A stretch of DNA of 64,000 nucleotides from Ensifer sesbaniae (GTDB lineage Bacteria; Pseudomonadota; Alphaproteobacteria; Rhizobiales; Rhizobiaceae): assembly GCF_013283665.1 (NCBI RefSeq), contig NZ_JABEKU010000002.1:62001-126000 (forward strand). The letters are read 5' to 3'. The notes under the pieces are model-generated. The model saw only the letters and a program-made list of their open reading frames with translations. It made no database searches and had not been told where the DNA came from. The stretch's first letter is position 1, and each line of letters begins with the position of its first letter. Positions 16,750 through 25,482 of this stretch are shown here, piece after piece. The position numbers and the translations under genes are program-made.

Positions 16750-17781
16750 ATGAAAGCCTTCTATGCAGAGGAACAGAAGCGCCACGACCCGAAGGCCTTT
16801 CTGTCGAGCGGCGCGCCGAAGCCGAATCCCGAACAGCCGGAGCGCGTCGAGCGGTTGGTCGCCGGGGCGAAGGCAGCAGGCTGCGAAATTCAGCGGCCAC
16901 AGGATCACGGGCTTGGCCCGATTGCCGCCGTGCACACACCCGAATATCTCGATTTTCTCGAGCATATCTATCAACGCTGGCAACGCATCGCGGAAGCTTC
17001 AGACGAGGTCATACCAAACATCCATCCGTTGGCGCGCGATGGTCGGTATCCGGCTTCGGCCGTCGGGCAGGCAGGTTATCACATGGCCGACACCGCGTGC
17101 CCGATATCCGGCGAGACATGGGATAGCGTGCGCTGGAGCGCCTGGAGTGCGGTCGACGCGGCAGACGCAGTCATGGCGGGGGACCGTGCGGCTTATGCGC
17201 TGTGCCGGCCGCCGGGGCACCACGCCTTCGCCGACGTCGCCGGCGGCTTCTGTTTCGTCAACAATTCGGCCGTTGCCGCACAGCGTTTTCTGACGAATGC
17301 CTCACGGGTCGTAATCCTCGACGTCGACCTGCACCACGGCAACGGCACACAAGGCATCTTCTACCAGCGCGCCGACGTGCTGACCATTTCGATCCACGCG
17401 GACCCAGTCCGTTTCTACCCGTTCTTCTGGGGTCATGCGGATGAACGCGGCGAAGGGCCTGGGCTGGGCTACAACCTGAACCTGCCGCTTGAACGCAAAT
17501 CCGGCGATGCTGAATTCCTGGCCGGCCTCGATGTCGCATTCCGCCGCATTCGCGCCTATGCACCCGATGCGCTGGTCGTAGCGCTCGGCCTCGATGCGTT
17601 CGAGGGAGACCCTTTTGGTGGCCTGTCCGTATCTACTCCGGGCTTTGCCCGGATTGGCGAAGTGATCGCAGGGCTCGGGATTCCGACGGCGATCGTGCAG
17701 GAGGGTGGCTACCTCTGCGACGCGTTGTCCGACAACTTGACGGCGTTCCTTACGGGATTTGGTTCGGCGGCTGCGCGCTGA
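16750..17781 (+). CDS. Histone deacetylase-like acetylpolyamine amidohydrolase
   Basis: 343-residue zinc-dependent deacetylase of the arginase/HDAC superfamily. The catalytic RPPGHHAF, zinc ligands in VVILDVDLHHGNGTQ and GLDAFEGDPFGG, and the C-terminal IVQEGGYLCDALSDN are present. The N-terminus MKAFYAEEQKRHDPKAFLSS with PEQPERVERL is that of bacterial acetylpolyamine amidohydrolases rather than histone deacetylases. The reaction is hydrolysis of N-acetylated polyamines or related amines to acetate and amine. Last gene of the operon that begins with the amino-acid importer. Confidence 0.88.
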   Translation: MKAFYAEEQKRHDPKAFLSSGAPKPNPEQPERVERLVAGAKAAGCEIQRPQDHGLGPIAAVHTPEYLDFLEHIYQRWQRIAEASDEVIPNIHPLARDGRYPASAVGQAGYHMADTACPISGETWDSVRWSAWSAVDAADAVMAGDRAAYALCRPPGHHAFADVAGGFCFVNNSAVAAQRFLTNASRVVILDVDLHHGNGTQGIFYQRADVLTISIHADPVRFYPFFWGHADERGEGPGLGYNLNLPLERKSGDAEFLAGLDVAFRRIRAYAPDALVVALGLDAFEGDPFGGLSVSTPGFARIGEVIAGLGIPTAIVQEGGYLCDALSDNLTAFLTGFGSAAAR

Positions 17782-17934
17782 CCTACTGCGTCGATGGCTA
17801 TTACTACGTGGTCGGGCGAGGTCGCTCGCGTTCGTGGATAGCGCGCAGCCGGCCCGGTAACGCCGCGCAAAGACTTCATCGCCCTGACCCAAGCGCCGGC
17901 AATTCGCGCCACCGATGAAGGGGCGAACAGCCGG

Positions 17935-18462
17935 CTAGTTTGGCGCGCTGGCTGCGGTTTCACCCGGCGGCAAGATCCGGAACATAAAAGTCGACACCTT
18001 GTCTCCCGGCTTGAACGGTCCGGGGACCTGGTTGGTCACAGGCTTCAGGCTTTGAAGGAACGCTGCAATTGATGTCACGTCTTCTTCAGTGAGCTGCGCG
18101 AACGCATGCCACGGCATGATTGGCGCCAGGATGCGACCGTCCGGCCTCTGCCCGCTCTGAAGGGCAGTCACGATCTGTTCCCTAGTCCAGCCGCCAATGC
18201 CGGTCTCCTTATCCGGCGTAATGTTGCGGCCGACAAAAACGCCCTGTCCCGGGATTTCAAATCCGACATCCGATCCACCGAGAAATCGCGAAGTGTCCGG
18301 CTTTCCGAAGAAGTATCCCGGTGTATGGCAGTCGCTGCAGCCGCCAATCGTGACGAGATATTCGCCGCGCGCAGTGTCAATATCGTCGGCAGCTGCTGCC
18401 GTGCTCGCCGGGAGCCCCAAGGCACAGGCTAAAAATGCGAGCCGAACGCTCAGTCGAAACAT
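17935..18462 (-). CDS. Periplasmic class I cytochrome c
   Basis: 175 residues from an ATG with a strong GGAGGG ribosome-binding site; signal peptide FRLSVRLAFLACALGLPAST to AAAA. One heme-binding motif, CSDCH, follows ARGEYLVTIGG; the distal Met is probably in APIMPWHAF. GWTREQIVTALQSGQRPDGR is typical of the monoheme-like domains of alcohol/aldehyde dehydrogenase cytochrome subunits. No dehydrogenase is adjacent, so its redox partner is unknown. Convergent with the deacetylase gene, 153 bp apart. Confidence 0.85.
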   Translation of the reverse strand: MFRLSVRLAFLACALGLPASTAAAADDIDTARGEYLVTIGGCSDCHTPGYFFGKPDTSRFLGGSDVGFEIPGQGVFVGRNITPDKETGIGGWTREQIVTALQSGQRPDGRILAPIMPWHAFAQLTEEDVTSIAAFLQSLKPVTNQVPGPFKPGDKVSTFMFRILPPGETAASAPN

Positions 18463-19125
18463 CTTGCCCTCCGCGATACAGCCGCTTGCAACCAAAAAAT
18501 ATGAATAACACGAAGAACTTGTTCTATGTATTAGCCACTTTGAATTAGCGAATATGGGAACGCGGGCTCGTTAGGCCGCAGTGGCAAAGGCCCTGCGGTC
18601 CAAATGGCGCGAGGCGCAGGAAATTGAACGACGCATCGAAGGTGCGACAACGGCGCCCTTTAGCGGGGTTTGTGCAGTGCTGCTGCCGGAAAGTCTGAAG
18701 AAATTTGTGTGCGTGTCCTACTGGCGCCCGACGATCCGACCTCGAGGACCATTCAACACCACCTACGCCGCCCCGTTCAAGAAACGCCTTGACGACGTGC
18801 GGGCCTAGGGGGCGATCCCGAGGACGACGATGATCCGAAAGAAACTCCCGCTTCATATCACCGGCAACGAGAGCACGGCGTCGTCGAGAGAATTTCTGCC
18901 TGCATAAATCCTTGCGACAAGTGGCGCGCCACTCTCGCTGACGGATGGCCTCGGACGAAAGGCTCAGGTTCTGTTCGGCCCAGGCGTCCAATATCGGCGC
19001 AACTTTGTGATGTGCTACGTCTCGCCCACAGGTTGCTGAAGAGTTCGGCTATCTGCTCTCATCTTTGGGGCGAGGAGATCGATGCTTCTGTCTCGTATGC
19101 GACATTGAACAATTATGCATACAGA
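18463..19125. other. Long intergenic stretch, no gene recognised
   Basis: Open frames exist on both strands, for example a GTG frame 18581-18808 (+) containing SLKKFVCVSYWRPT and a - strand frame 18545-18991, but none matches a known family and none has a clear start signal. The block separates two convergent/divergent transcription units and may contain decayed coding sequence. Confidence 0.35.
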
Positions 19126-19147
19126 ATTGTCGACAAAAGAGTTGACA
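19126..19147 (+). promoter_or_regulatory. GntR-like box and TTGACA element before the importer/amidohydrolase operon
   Basis: ATTGTCGACAA (19126-19136) contains the perfect palindrome TTGTCGACAA, followed at 19142-19147 by TTGACA, a consensus -35 hexamer; the matching -10 is not clear. FadR/FCD-type GntR repressors bind TNGTNNACNA-like sites (family knowledge). The same ATTGTC-N-ACAA core is at 34551-34561, next to the GntR gene. Confidence 0.5.
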
Positions 19148-19250
19148 TTGTCGCCAACAACTTCAAATCTAGAGCTGCCTGCTGGACGGAAGAACGCAGA
19201 CGCTGTTGGCGCCCGAATATGGCGACAGACGAAAAAACAGAGGGAACGAC

Positions 19251-20813
19251 ATGAAACTGAGAAAGCATCTCCTTGCGGGGCTGGCATTTGCCTTTCTTGC
19301 AACCACCGCATCCGCCGAAACGCTGCGTTGGGGGAGCCCGCGGGATATCTACTCGCTCGACCCGTATTCTTACGGCAGTACCTCCAACCTGGCCTTCCTC
19401 AACCATGTTTACGAGGGCCTGACCCGCTATACGCCCGAGTTCAAGGTCGAGCCGGCGCTTGCCACCAGCTGGGAGATGGTCAAGGACAATGTCTGGCGTT
19501 TCCATCTGCGCAAGGGCGTGAAGTTCCAGAACGGCGCCGACTTCACCGCTGACGACGTCGTTGCCTCCATGGCTCGCGTCAGCCACCCGACCTCGCCGCT
19601 GCGCGGCAATATTCCGGCCTACGTCTCCACCACCAAGGTCGACGACTATACCGTCGACATCGAAGTGAACTCGCCGAACCCGCTGTTCCTCAACGACATG
19701 ACCAACATCTTCATGTTCGACAAGGACTGGCTGGTCGACAACAAGTCCGAGCTGCCAACCGACGTCGGCGCCAAGGTTGAAGGCTACGCGACCCACAACA
19801 CCAACGGCACCGGCCCGTTCAAGCTCGAGTCCCGCGTTCCCGACAGCAAGACGGTGCTCGTCAAGAACGACGGCTGGTGGGATACGCCGAAGCACAATCT
19901 CGACCGCATCGAGTTCATGCCGATCACTTCCGCCGCCACGCGCGTGGCGGCACTGCTCTCGGGCGAAATCGATCTCACTGACGGCGCGCCGGTACAGGAT
20001 CTCGAGCGCCTGAAGAGCTCGCCGGACATCAAGGTCATCGAGCGCACCGATTTGCGCACCGTGCACATGGTCTTCAACCGTCACGAGACCTTCGCCGACG
20101 GTCGCGAGAACTTCTTCAACAACATCAAGGTGCGCCAGGCGATCGACCATGCAATCGACCGTCAACTCATCTTCAAGCGCGTGATGCGTGGCAAATCGCA
20201 TGTCGCCGGCACCATGGTCGCCCCGGAAATCCCTGGCTACAGCGCAGAGCTCGACGTGCCGACGAGCTACGATCCGGAACTCTCCAAGAAGCTGCTTGAA
20301 GAGGCCGGCGCCGTCGGCAAGGAGTTCACGCTCGTCTGCATGAACGACGAAAGCGTCAACGAAGAAGACGTCTGCAGCGCACTGGTTTCGATGCTGTCGC
20401 GCATCGGCCTCAAGCCGACCCTCGACATCGGCCCGCGCGCGGTCCAGGCGCCGAAGCGCGCCGGCGGCAAATCCGACGCCTACATGATCGGCTGGGCCAA
20501 CGAGCCGACGCTCGACGCCTATTCGATCCTGGTTCAGGTGCTTTCGACCCGCGAAGGTGCGGCCGGTGTCGCCAACTACGGCGGCTGGTCCTATCCGCAG
20601 CTCGACGCGATGGTGAAGAAGGCCGCGCTCGAGATGGATCATGACAGGCGCCTGGCAATCGAGACCGAAGCGCTGAAGTTCGCCAAGGACGAGGTCATCA
20701 TGATCCCGCTGCATCAGCAGCCGATGGCCTGGGCGATGTCCAAGAACGTCACGGACGTGACCATTCGGGCCGACAACAAGCCGCGCCACTGGCTGACCCG
20801 TATCGGCGATTGA
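19251..20813 (+). CDS. ABC transporter substrate-binding protein, family 5 (peptide/nickel type)
   Basis: 520 residues with signal peptide (KHLLAGLAFAFLATTASA) and the DppA/OppA-like SBP_bac_5 fold: SLDPYSYGSTSNLAFLNHVY, EGLTRYTPEFKVEPALATSW, WRFHLRKGVKFQNGADFTAD and VRQAIDHAIDR. Such proteins bind peptides, but many rhizobial members bind other small molecules. The operon encodes two amidohydrolases, so a cyclic amide or heterocyclic amine is a fair guess. AGAGGGA precedes the ATG. Confidence 0.9.
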   Translation: MKLRKHLLAGLAFAFLATTASAETLRWGSPRDIYSLDPYSYGSTSNLAFLNHVYEGLTRYTPEFKVEPALATSWEMVKDNVWRFHLRKGVKFQNGADFTADDVVASMARVSHPTSPLRGNIPAYVSTTKVDDYTVDIEVNSPNPLFLNDMTNIFMFDKDWLVDNKSELPTDVGAKVEGYATHNTNGTGPFKLESRVPDSKTVLVKNDGWWDTPKHNLDRIEFMPITSAATRVAALLSGEIDLTDGAPVQDLERLKSSPDIKVIERTDLRTVHMVFNRHETFADGRENFFNNIKVRQAIDHAIDRQLIFKRVMRGKSHVAGTMVAPEIPGYSAELDVPTSYDPELSKKLLEEAGAVGKEFTLVCMNDESVNEEDVCSALVSMLSRIGLKPTLDIGPRAVQAPKRAGGKSDAYMIGWANEPTLDAYSILVQVLSTREGAAGVANYGGWSYPQLDAMVKKAALEMDHDRRLAIETEALKFAKDEVIMIPLHQQPMAWAMSKNVTDVTIRADNKPRHWLTRIGD

Positions 20814-20824
20814 GTTTCCTTGCG

Positions 20825-20846
20825 CCGGCAGGGTTCGCTCTGCCGG
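20825..20846 (+). other. Intercistronic hairpin after the binding-protein gene
   Basis: CCGGCAG (20825-20831) pairs with CTGCCGG (20840-20846) with an 8-nt loop, in the 58-bp gap before the first permease. No T-run follows. It parallels the hairpin after the other binding-protein gene (10042-10071) and probably stabilises or partly attenuates the transcript. Confidence 0.5.
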
Positions 20847-20871
20847 GCCTTCTCATTCAGCGAGAAACCCA

Positions 20872-21843
20872 ATGATTGTCTTTCTCATAAAGCGGCTGGC
20901 CAACGCCGTGCTGGTCATGCTCGCCGTCGCGCTGCTGGCCTTCCTGATCTTCCGCTTCGCCGGTGACCCGGTCGAACTGATGGCCAACGAGCAGATGTCG
21001 CAGGCCGACCGCATCGAGCTGCGCGAAAAGCTCGGGCTCAACGATTCGTTCCTGACCCAGTACGGCCGCTTCGTCGTCAACGCCGCGCGGGGCGACTTCG
21101 GCATCAGCTACCGCAACGGCCAGGACGTCATGACGCTCATTGCCGAGCGCTTCCCGGCGACCATGGAACTTGCACTGGTTGCGACCATCCTGTCGCTTTT
21201 GATCGGCATTCCACTTGGCGTCGTCACCGCCATCCATCGAGGACGATGGTATTCGGAGGGGCTGCAATTCGTCAGCATCATCGGCGTCTCGCTGCCGAGC
21301 TTCGTCGTCGGTATCCTGCTGATCCTCGTCTTTGCCGTAACCCTCGGCCTCGTGCCCGCCTTCGGTCGCGGTGATGTCGTGCAGCTCGGCTGGTGGAGCA
21401 CCGGCCTGCTGACGGCCTCGGGCCGCGCATCGCTGCTTTTGCCGTCTCTCGCGCTCGCGCTCTACCAGATCACCCTGGTGATGCGCCTCGTTCGTGCCGA
21501 GATGATGGAGGTTCTGCGCTCCGACTTTGTCAAGTTCGCGCGTGCCCGTGGCGTGCCGCGCCGGCGCATCTATTTCCGCCACGCGCTGCGCAACTGTCTG
21601 ATGCCTGTCGTCACCATGACGGCCATGAATTTCGGCTCGCTGATCGCCTTTGCGCTGATCACCGAAACCGTCTTCCAGTGGCCGGGAATGGGCATGCTCT
21701 TCATCCAGGCGGTCACCTTCCTCGATATGCCCGTGATGGCGGGTTATCTCTGCATCGTCTCGTTCATTTTCGTCACGCTCAACACCCTGGTCGACATCGC
21801 CTATGCGGTCATCGACCCGCGGCTGCGCGATGCCACCCGTTGA
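20872..21843 (+). CDS. ABC transporter permease, DppB type
   Basis: 323-residue membrane protein with the DppB/OppB N-terminus (FLIKRLANAVLVMLAVALLA, FRFAGDPVELMANEQMSQAD) and six predicted membrane segments. The EAA-type cytoplasmic loop reads FVKFARARGVPRRRIYFRHA. The C-terminus DIAYAVIDPRLRDATR is the standard family ending. It forms the channel with the following DppC-type subunit, 10 bp downstream. Confidence 0.92.
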   Translation: MIVFLIKRLANAVLVMLAVALLAFLIFRFAGDPVELMANEQMSQADRIELREKLGLNDSFLTQYGRFVVNAARGDFGISYRNGQDVMTLIAERFPATMELALVATILSLLIGIPLGVVTAIHRGRWYSEGLQFVSIIGVSLPSFVVGILLILVFAVTLGLVPAFGRGDVVQLGWWSTGLLTASGRASLLLPSLALALYQITLVMRLVRAEMMEVLRSDFVKFARARGVPRRRIYFRHALRNCLMPVVTMTAMNFGSLIAFALITETVFQWPGMGMLFIQAVTFLDMPVMAGYLCIVSFIFVTLNTLVDIAYAVIDPRLRDATR

Positions 21844-21853
21844 GGTCGCTGTC

Positions 21854-22804
21854 ATGACAGATCACGTTCAGCCAACCACGCCGCCACGCCAGCCCTCCAG
21901 GCTTGCTCGCTGGCGCCAGAGCGATCTCTGGTGGTCCTTCACCCACAAGCCCTCGGCGATCGTCGGGGCGGTCATGCTCACCTTCCTGATCGTGACCGCT
22001 TTTTCGGCACCGCTAATTGCGCCGCAGAACCCCTTCGATCCGGCTCAGCTCGAACTCTGGAATTCCGAACTGCCGCCGATCTGGGAGGCCGATGGCCAGT
22101 GGCCCTACGTGCTCGGCACGGACACGCAAGGCCGCGACATGCTCTCGGCCATCCTCTACGGCTCACGCATTTCGATCCTGATCGGCGTCGCTTCGGTCAT
22201 GCTGTCGCTCGCCGTTGGCCTCAGCCTCGGTCTCATTGCCGGCTATTTCGGCCGGTTTATCGACAACCTCTTGATGCGTATCGGCGATGTGCTCCTGTCG
22301 ATCCCGACCATCCTGATCGCTATCCTCGTCAGCGCAGTCGCACGCCAGATGCTGCCGCCGGAACTGAGGGACGTCGGCGCCGCCGCAGTGCTGGTGCTGG
22401 CGATCACGCTCAGCGCCTGGGTGCAATATGCCCGTACCGTCCGCGCCCAGACAATCGTCGAGCGCGGCAAGGAATATGTCCAGGCCGCGCGTCTTTTAAA
22501 GACGCCGGCTCGGCGCATCATGTTGAAGCACATCCTGCCGAACACGTTGACGCCGATCATGGTCGCTGCGACCTTGAACTTCGGCATGGCGATCCTGACG
22601 GAGGCAACGCTTTCGTTCCTCGGTATCGGCATGCCGCCCAGCCAGCCGAGTCTTGGAACGCTGATCCGCCTTGGCAACCAGTTCCTGTTCTCGGGCGTAT
22701 GGTGGGTCGTGCTTTTCCCGGTCATCCAGCTTTGCCTTCTCGTGGTCTCGGTCAACCTGCTCGGTGACTGGCTGCGCGATGCGCTCAATCCGAAATTGAG
22801 GTGA
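21854..22804 (+). CDS. ABC transporter permease, DppC type
   Basis: About 316 residues starting MTDHVQPTTPPRQPSRLARW. DppC/OppC features are VGAVMLTFLIVTAFSAPLIA, LGTDTQGRDMLSAILYGSRI, the coupling loop YVQAARLLKTPARRIMLKHI and GDWLRDALNPKLR at the C-terminus. The open frame extends upstream to 21803, but that part overlaps the preceding permease and is not family-like. Its stop is immediately followed by the ATG of the first amidohydrolase. Confidence 0.9.
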   Translation: MTDHVQPTTPPRQPSRLARWRQSDLWWSFTHKPSAIVGAVMLTFLIVTAFSAPLIAPQNPFDPAQLELWNSELPPIWEADGQWPYVLGTDTQGRDMLSAILYGSRISILIGVASVMLSLAVGLSLGLIAGYFGRFIDNLLMRIGDVLLSIPTILIAILVSAVARQMLPPELRDVGAAAVLVLAITLSAWVQYARTVRAQTIVERGKEYVQAARLLKTPARRIMLKHILPNTLTPIMVAATLNFGMAILTEATLSFLGIGMPPSQPSLGTLIRLGNQFLFSGVWWVVLFPVIQLCLLVVSVNLLGDWLRDALNPKLR

Positions 22805-24001
22805 ATGATGTCCAGTCTCCTGATCCGCAATGTCAGGCCCAATGCCGGCGAAGCGACCGACATTCTGGTGCGCGACGGCAAGATCGCGGCCATCGGCAAG
22901 GGGTTTTCTGCCGAAGGTGCTGCGACCGAAGACGGCAACGGCCATATCGTGATCTCCGGCCTCGTCGAGGCGCATACGCATCTCGACAAATCGGTCTGGG
23001 GCATGCCCTGGCATGTGAACGCCAAGTCCGCGACGCTGCGCGAACGCATCGACTTCGAGCGCGAGAAGCGGCTGGAAATCGGCATCGACCCGCACCGCCA
23101 GTCCATGCGCCAGGCGATCATGCTCGCGGCCAACGGTGCAAGCCACATCCGCAGCCATGTCGACATCGATACCACCCACGGCCTGCGCCTGATGGAAGGC
23201 ATCATCGAGACCCGCAACGCGCTCGAAGGCGTAATCGATATCGAGATCGTTGCTTTCCCCCAGTCGGGGCTCGTCACGCGCCCGGGCACGGTCGAGCTCC
23301 TCGACCAGGCTCTGAGCAATGGCGCGGAAGTCCTTGGTGGCATTGACCCCTGTGGCATCGATCGCGATCCCAAAGGGCATCTCGACACGATCTTCGGCCT
23401 CGCTGACAAGCACGCAAAGCCGATCGACATCCACCTGCACGAACAGGGGGAGCTTGGTGCCTTCAGCATGGAGCTGATGTTCGAGCGCATCCGCGCGCTC
23501 GGCATGCAGGGCAAGGTCGCAATCAGCCATGCCTTTGCGCTCGGCGCGCCCGACTACCTGCGCGTGGCGGGTCTGATCGAACAGATCGCCGAACTTGACG
23601 TCCGCATCATCACTACAGGCTCGCCGTCTTCGACCGTGCCTTCGATCCTTCGGCTGAAGGACGCCGGCGTGAAGGTGGCAGCCGGCTGCGACGGCATCCG
23701 CGATACCTGGGGTCCATGGGGCCAGCCCGATATGATGGACCGCGCCCGCGTTCTCGGCATGAAGAACGGGCTCCGCCGTGATGTCGATCTCGAACATGCG
23801 CTGCATGTCTGCTCCAAGGGCGGCGCCGAGGTTATGGACATCAAGGGCTACGGCCTGGACGTCGGCTGTGACGCCGACTTCACCCTGCTCACCGGAGAGA
23901 CGTTGGCGCATGCCGTTGTCGACGTGGCCCCGCGGCCGCTGGTCGTCAAGCGTGGTCGCGTCATCGCCCGTAATGGCATTGCGGAGGTAGCCATCCCATG
24001 A
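22805..24001 (+). CDS. Amidohydrolase, cytosine deaminase-like
   Basis: 398-residue metal-dependent hydrolase of the CodA branch: GLVEAHTHLDKS (HxH metal site), IRSHVDIDTTHGLRLMEG, DIHLHEQGELGAFSMEL, ISHAFALG and AAGCDGIRDTWGPWG carrying the catalytic Asp. All expected metal and catalytic residues are visible. Members deaminate cytosine, isocytosine, creatinine-like or other cyclic amines; the substrate cannot be set from sequence. MMSS allows 22805 or 22808 as start. It lies between permease and ATPase genes of a peptide-type importer, so it probably acts on the imported compound. Confidence 0.88.
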   Translation: MMSSLLIRNVRPNAGEATDILVRDGKIAAIGKGFSAEGAATEDGNGHIVISGLVEAHTHLDKSVWGMPWHVNAKSATLRERIDFEREKRLEIGIDPHRQSMRQAIMLAANGASHIRSHVDIDTTHGLRLMEGIIETRNALEGVIDIEIVAFPQSGLVTRPGTVELLDQALSNGAEVLGGIDPCGIDRDPKGHLDTIFGLADKHAKPIDIHLHEQGELGAFSMELMFERIRALGMQGKVAISHAFALGAPDYLRVAGLIEQIAELDVRIITTGSPSSTVPSILRLKDAGVKVAAGCDGIRDTWGPWGQPDMMDRARVLGMKNGLRRDVDLEHALHVCSKGGAEVMDIKGYGLDVGCDADFTLLTGETLAHAVVDVAPRPLVVKRGRVIARNGIAEVAIP

Positions 24002-25482
24002 ACAGCATCAAGGATTTGACACTCGGCCGTCGTCCGGACGGTCGCACGCTTCTGACGGCGCAATGGGTGCTCGGCCACCGCGACGGCTCACACCGGCTGA
24101 TCCCGAAGGGCGAGGTCGTTATCGAAGGCGGTACGCTGCTCTACGTCGGACCACGTTTCGAAGGCGAGGTCGCTCGGCGGATCGATCTCGGCGCGGCCAT
24201 GATCAGCCCCGGCCTGATCGACCTCGACGCGCTTTCCGATCTCGACACGACCGTTCTCTCGATCGATCACCAGCCGGGCTGGGCCAAGGGTCGCGTCTGG
24301 CCGCGTTCCTATATCGAGCGCGGGCCCTACGAGATGTACACGCCTGAGGAGCTTGCCTTCCAAAAGCGCTTCGCCTTTGCGCAACTCCTGTTGAATGGCA
24401 TCACCACGGCAGCACCGATTGCGTCGCTCTTCTACCGCGAGTGGGGCGAGACCGTGGCGGAGTTCGCCGCTGCTTCGGATGCTGCCGGCGATCTCGGCTT
24501 GCGCGTCTATTTGAGCCCGGCCTATCGCGCCGGCGGCATGATGGTCACGGCCCCAGGGCAGCTCGAAGCGATCTTCAATGAAGAAAGAGGACTGAAAGGC
24601 CTCGACGATGCCATCGGCTTCATTCGCGATCACGAAGGTCGTCACGGTGGCCTGGTCAAGGGCCTGCTGGCTCCGGATCGGGTGGAAACCTGCACCGAAA
24701 AACTCCTGCTTCGCACGGCCGACGCGGCTCGTGACCTGGACTGCCCGATCCGTCTGCACGCGGCGCAGGGCACCATGGAGGTCGATACCGTTCGCCGCCT
24801 CCACGACAAGACCGCGCCGGAATGGCTGGCGAGCTTCGGCTTCCTCAGCGACCGGCTGATTGCGCCGCATGCGACCCAGGCGACGGACAACGATCTGCGT
24901 CTCTATGCCGAAAACGGCGTCAGCATCGTCCATTGTCCGCTGGTTTCAGCCCGCGGTGGCAGCACGCTGAATTCCTTCCGCTCGGTCAAGGCCCGCGGCA
25001 TCAACATCGCCATGGGCACCGACACGACGCCGCCGGACATGCTGATGAACCTGCTGGTGGGCCTGATCACCTGCCGCGTCGTTGAAAACGACGCGACCGC
25101 GGTGCGCTGCGCCGATCTCTTCGATGCCGCCACGCTTGGCGGCGCCAAGGCGCTCGGCCGCTCGGATCTCGGTCGCCTGGAAGCGGGCGCTCGCGCCGAC
25201 ATCGCCGTCTTCGACCTCATGGACCACCACATGGCGCCGGCGGTCGACCCGATCACCACGCTGGTGGTCGGCGGTTCCGGGCGCGTCACCAAGGCGGTCT
25301 TCGTCGACGGCCGCCTGTCGATGCGCGATGGCGAAGTCGCAGGTTTCGACATGAACGAAGCCCGCGCGAAGGCACAGGTGCAATTCGATGGCCTGATCGC
25401 AAAATACCCCGAAAGAAGCTTTGGCCACCCGCCGGTTAGCGAGATCTTCCCGCCGAGCTACCCACTGGAGGGGCAGCGATGA
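23998..25482 (+). CDS. Amidohydrolase family protein with altered metal motif
   Basis: 494 residues of the chlorohydrolase/TrzN-like amidohydrolase branch. Where the HxH motif is expected after the first strand, it reads MISPGLIDLDALSDLDTT, so Asp-Leu-Asp replaces His-x-His. Later sites are kept: CPIRLHAAQGTMEVDT, LIAPHATQATDNDLRLYAEN, SIVHCPLVSARGG and IAMGTDTTPPDMLMNL (catalytic Asp). Length and remaining motifs look normal, so this is a variant subfamily rather than a broken gene. It starts inside the preceding gene's stop (ATGA) and ends overlapping the next, a sign of translational coupling. Confidence 0.82.
   Translation: MNSIKDLTLGRRPDGRTLLTAQWVLGHRDGSHRLIPKGEVVIEGGTLLYVGPRFEGEVARRIDLGAAMISPGLIDLDALSDLDTTVLSIDHQPGWAKGRVWPRSYIERGPYEMYTPEELAFQKRFAFAQLLLNGITTAAPIASLFYREWGETVAEFAAASDAAGDLGLRVYLSPAYRAGGMMVTAPGQLEAIFNEERGLKGLDDAIGFIRDHEGRHGGLVKGLLAPDRVETCTEKLLLRTADAARDLDCPIRLHAAQGTMEVDTVRRLHDKTAPEWLASFGFLSDRLIAPHATQATDNDLRLYAENGVSIVHCPLVSARGGSTLNSFRSVKARGINIAMGTDTTPPDMLMNLLVGLITCRVVENDATAVRCADLFDAATLGGAKALGRSDLGRLEAGARADIAVFDLMDHHMAPAVDPITTLVVGGSGRVTKAVFVDGRLSMRDGEVAGFDMNEARAKAQVQFDGLIAKYPERSFGHPPVSEIFPPSYPLEGQR

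Noticed and set aside
18581-18808. GTG-start + strand frame with SLKKFVCVSYWRPT
   Set aside because: Looks slightly protein-like, but without any match I recognise or a start signal; described only as part of the intergenic stretch.
19113-20789. - strand 558-codon frame opposite the family 5 binding-protein gene
   Set aside because: Antisense of a gene with signal peptide and clear SBP_bac_5 motifs.
22496-23911. - strand 471-codon frame opposite the first amidohydrolase
   Set aside because: Shadow; the + strand frame has all amidohydrolase metal motifs.
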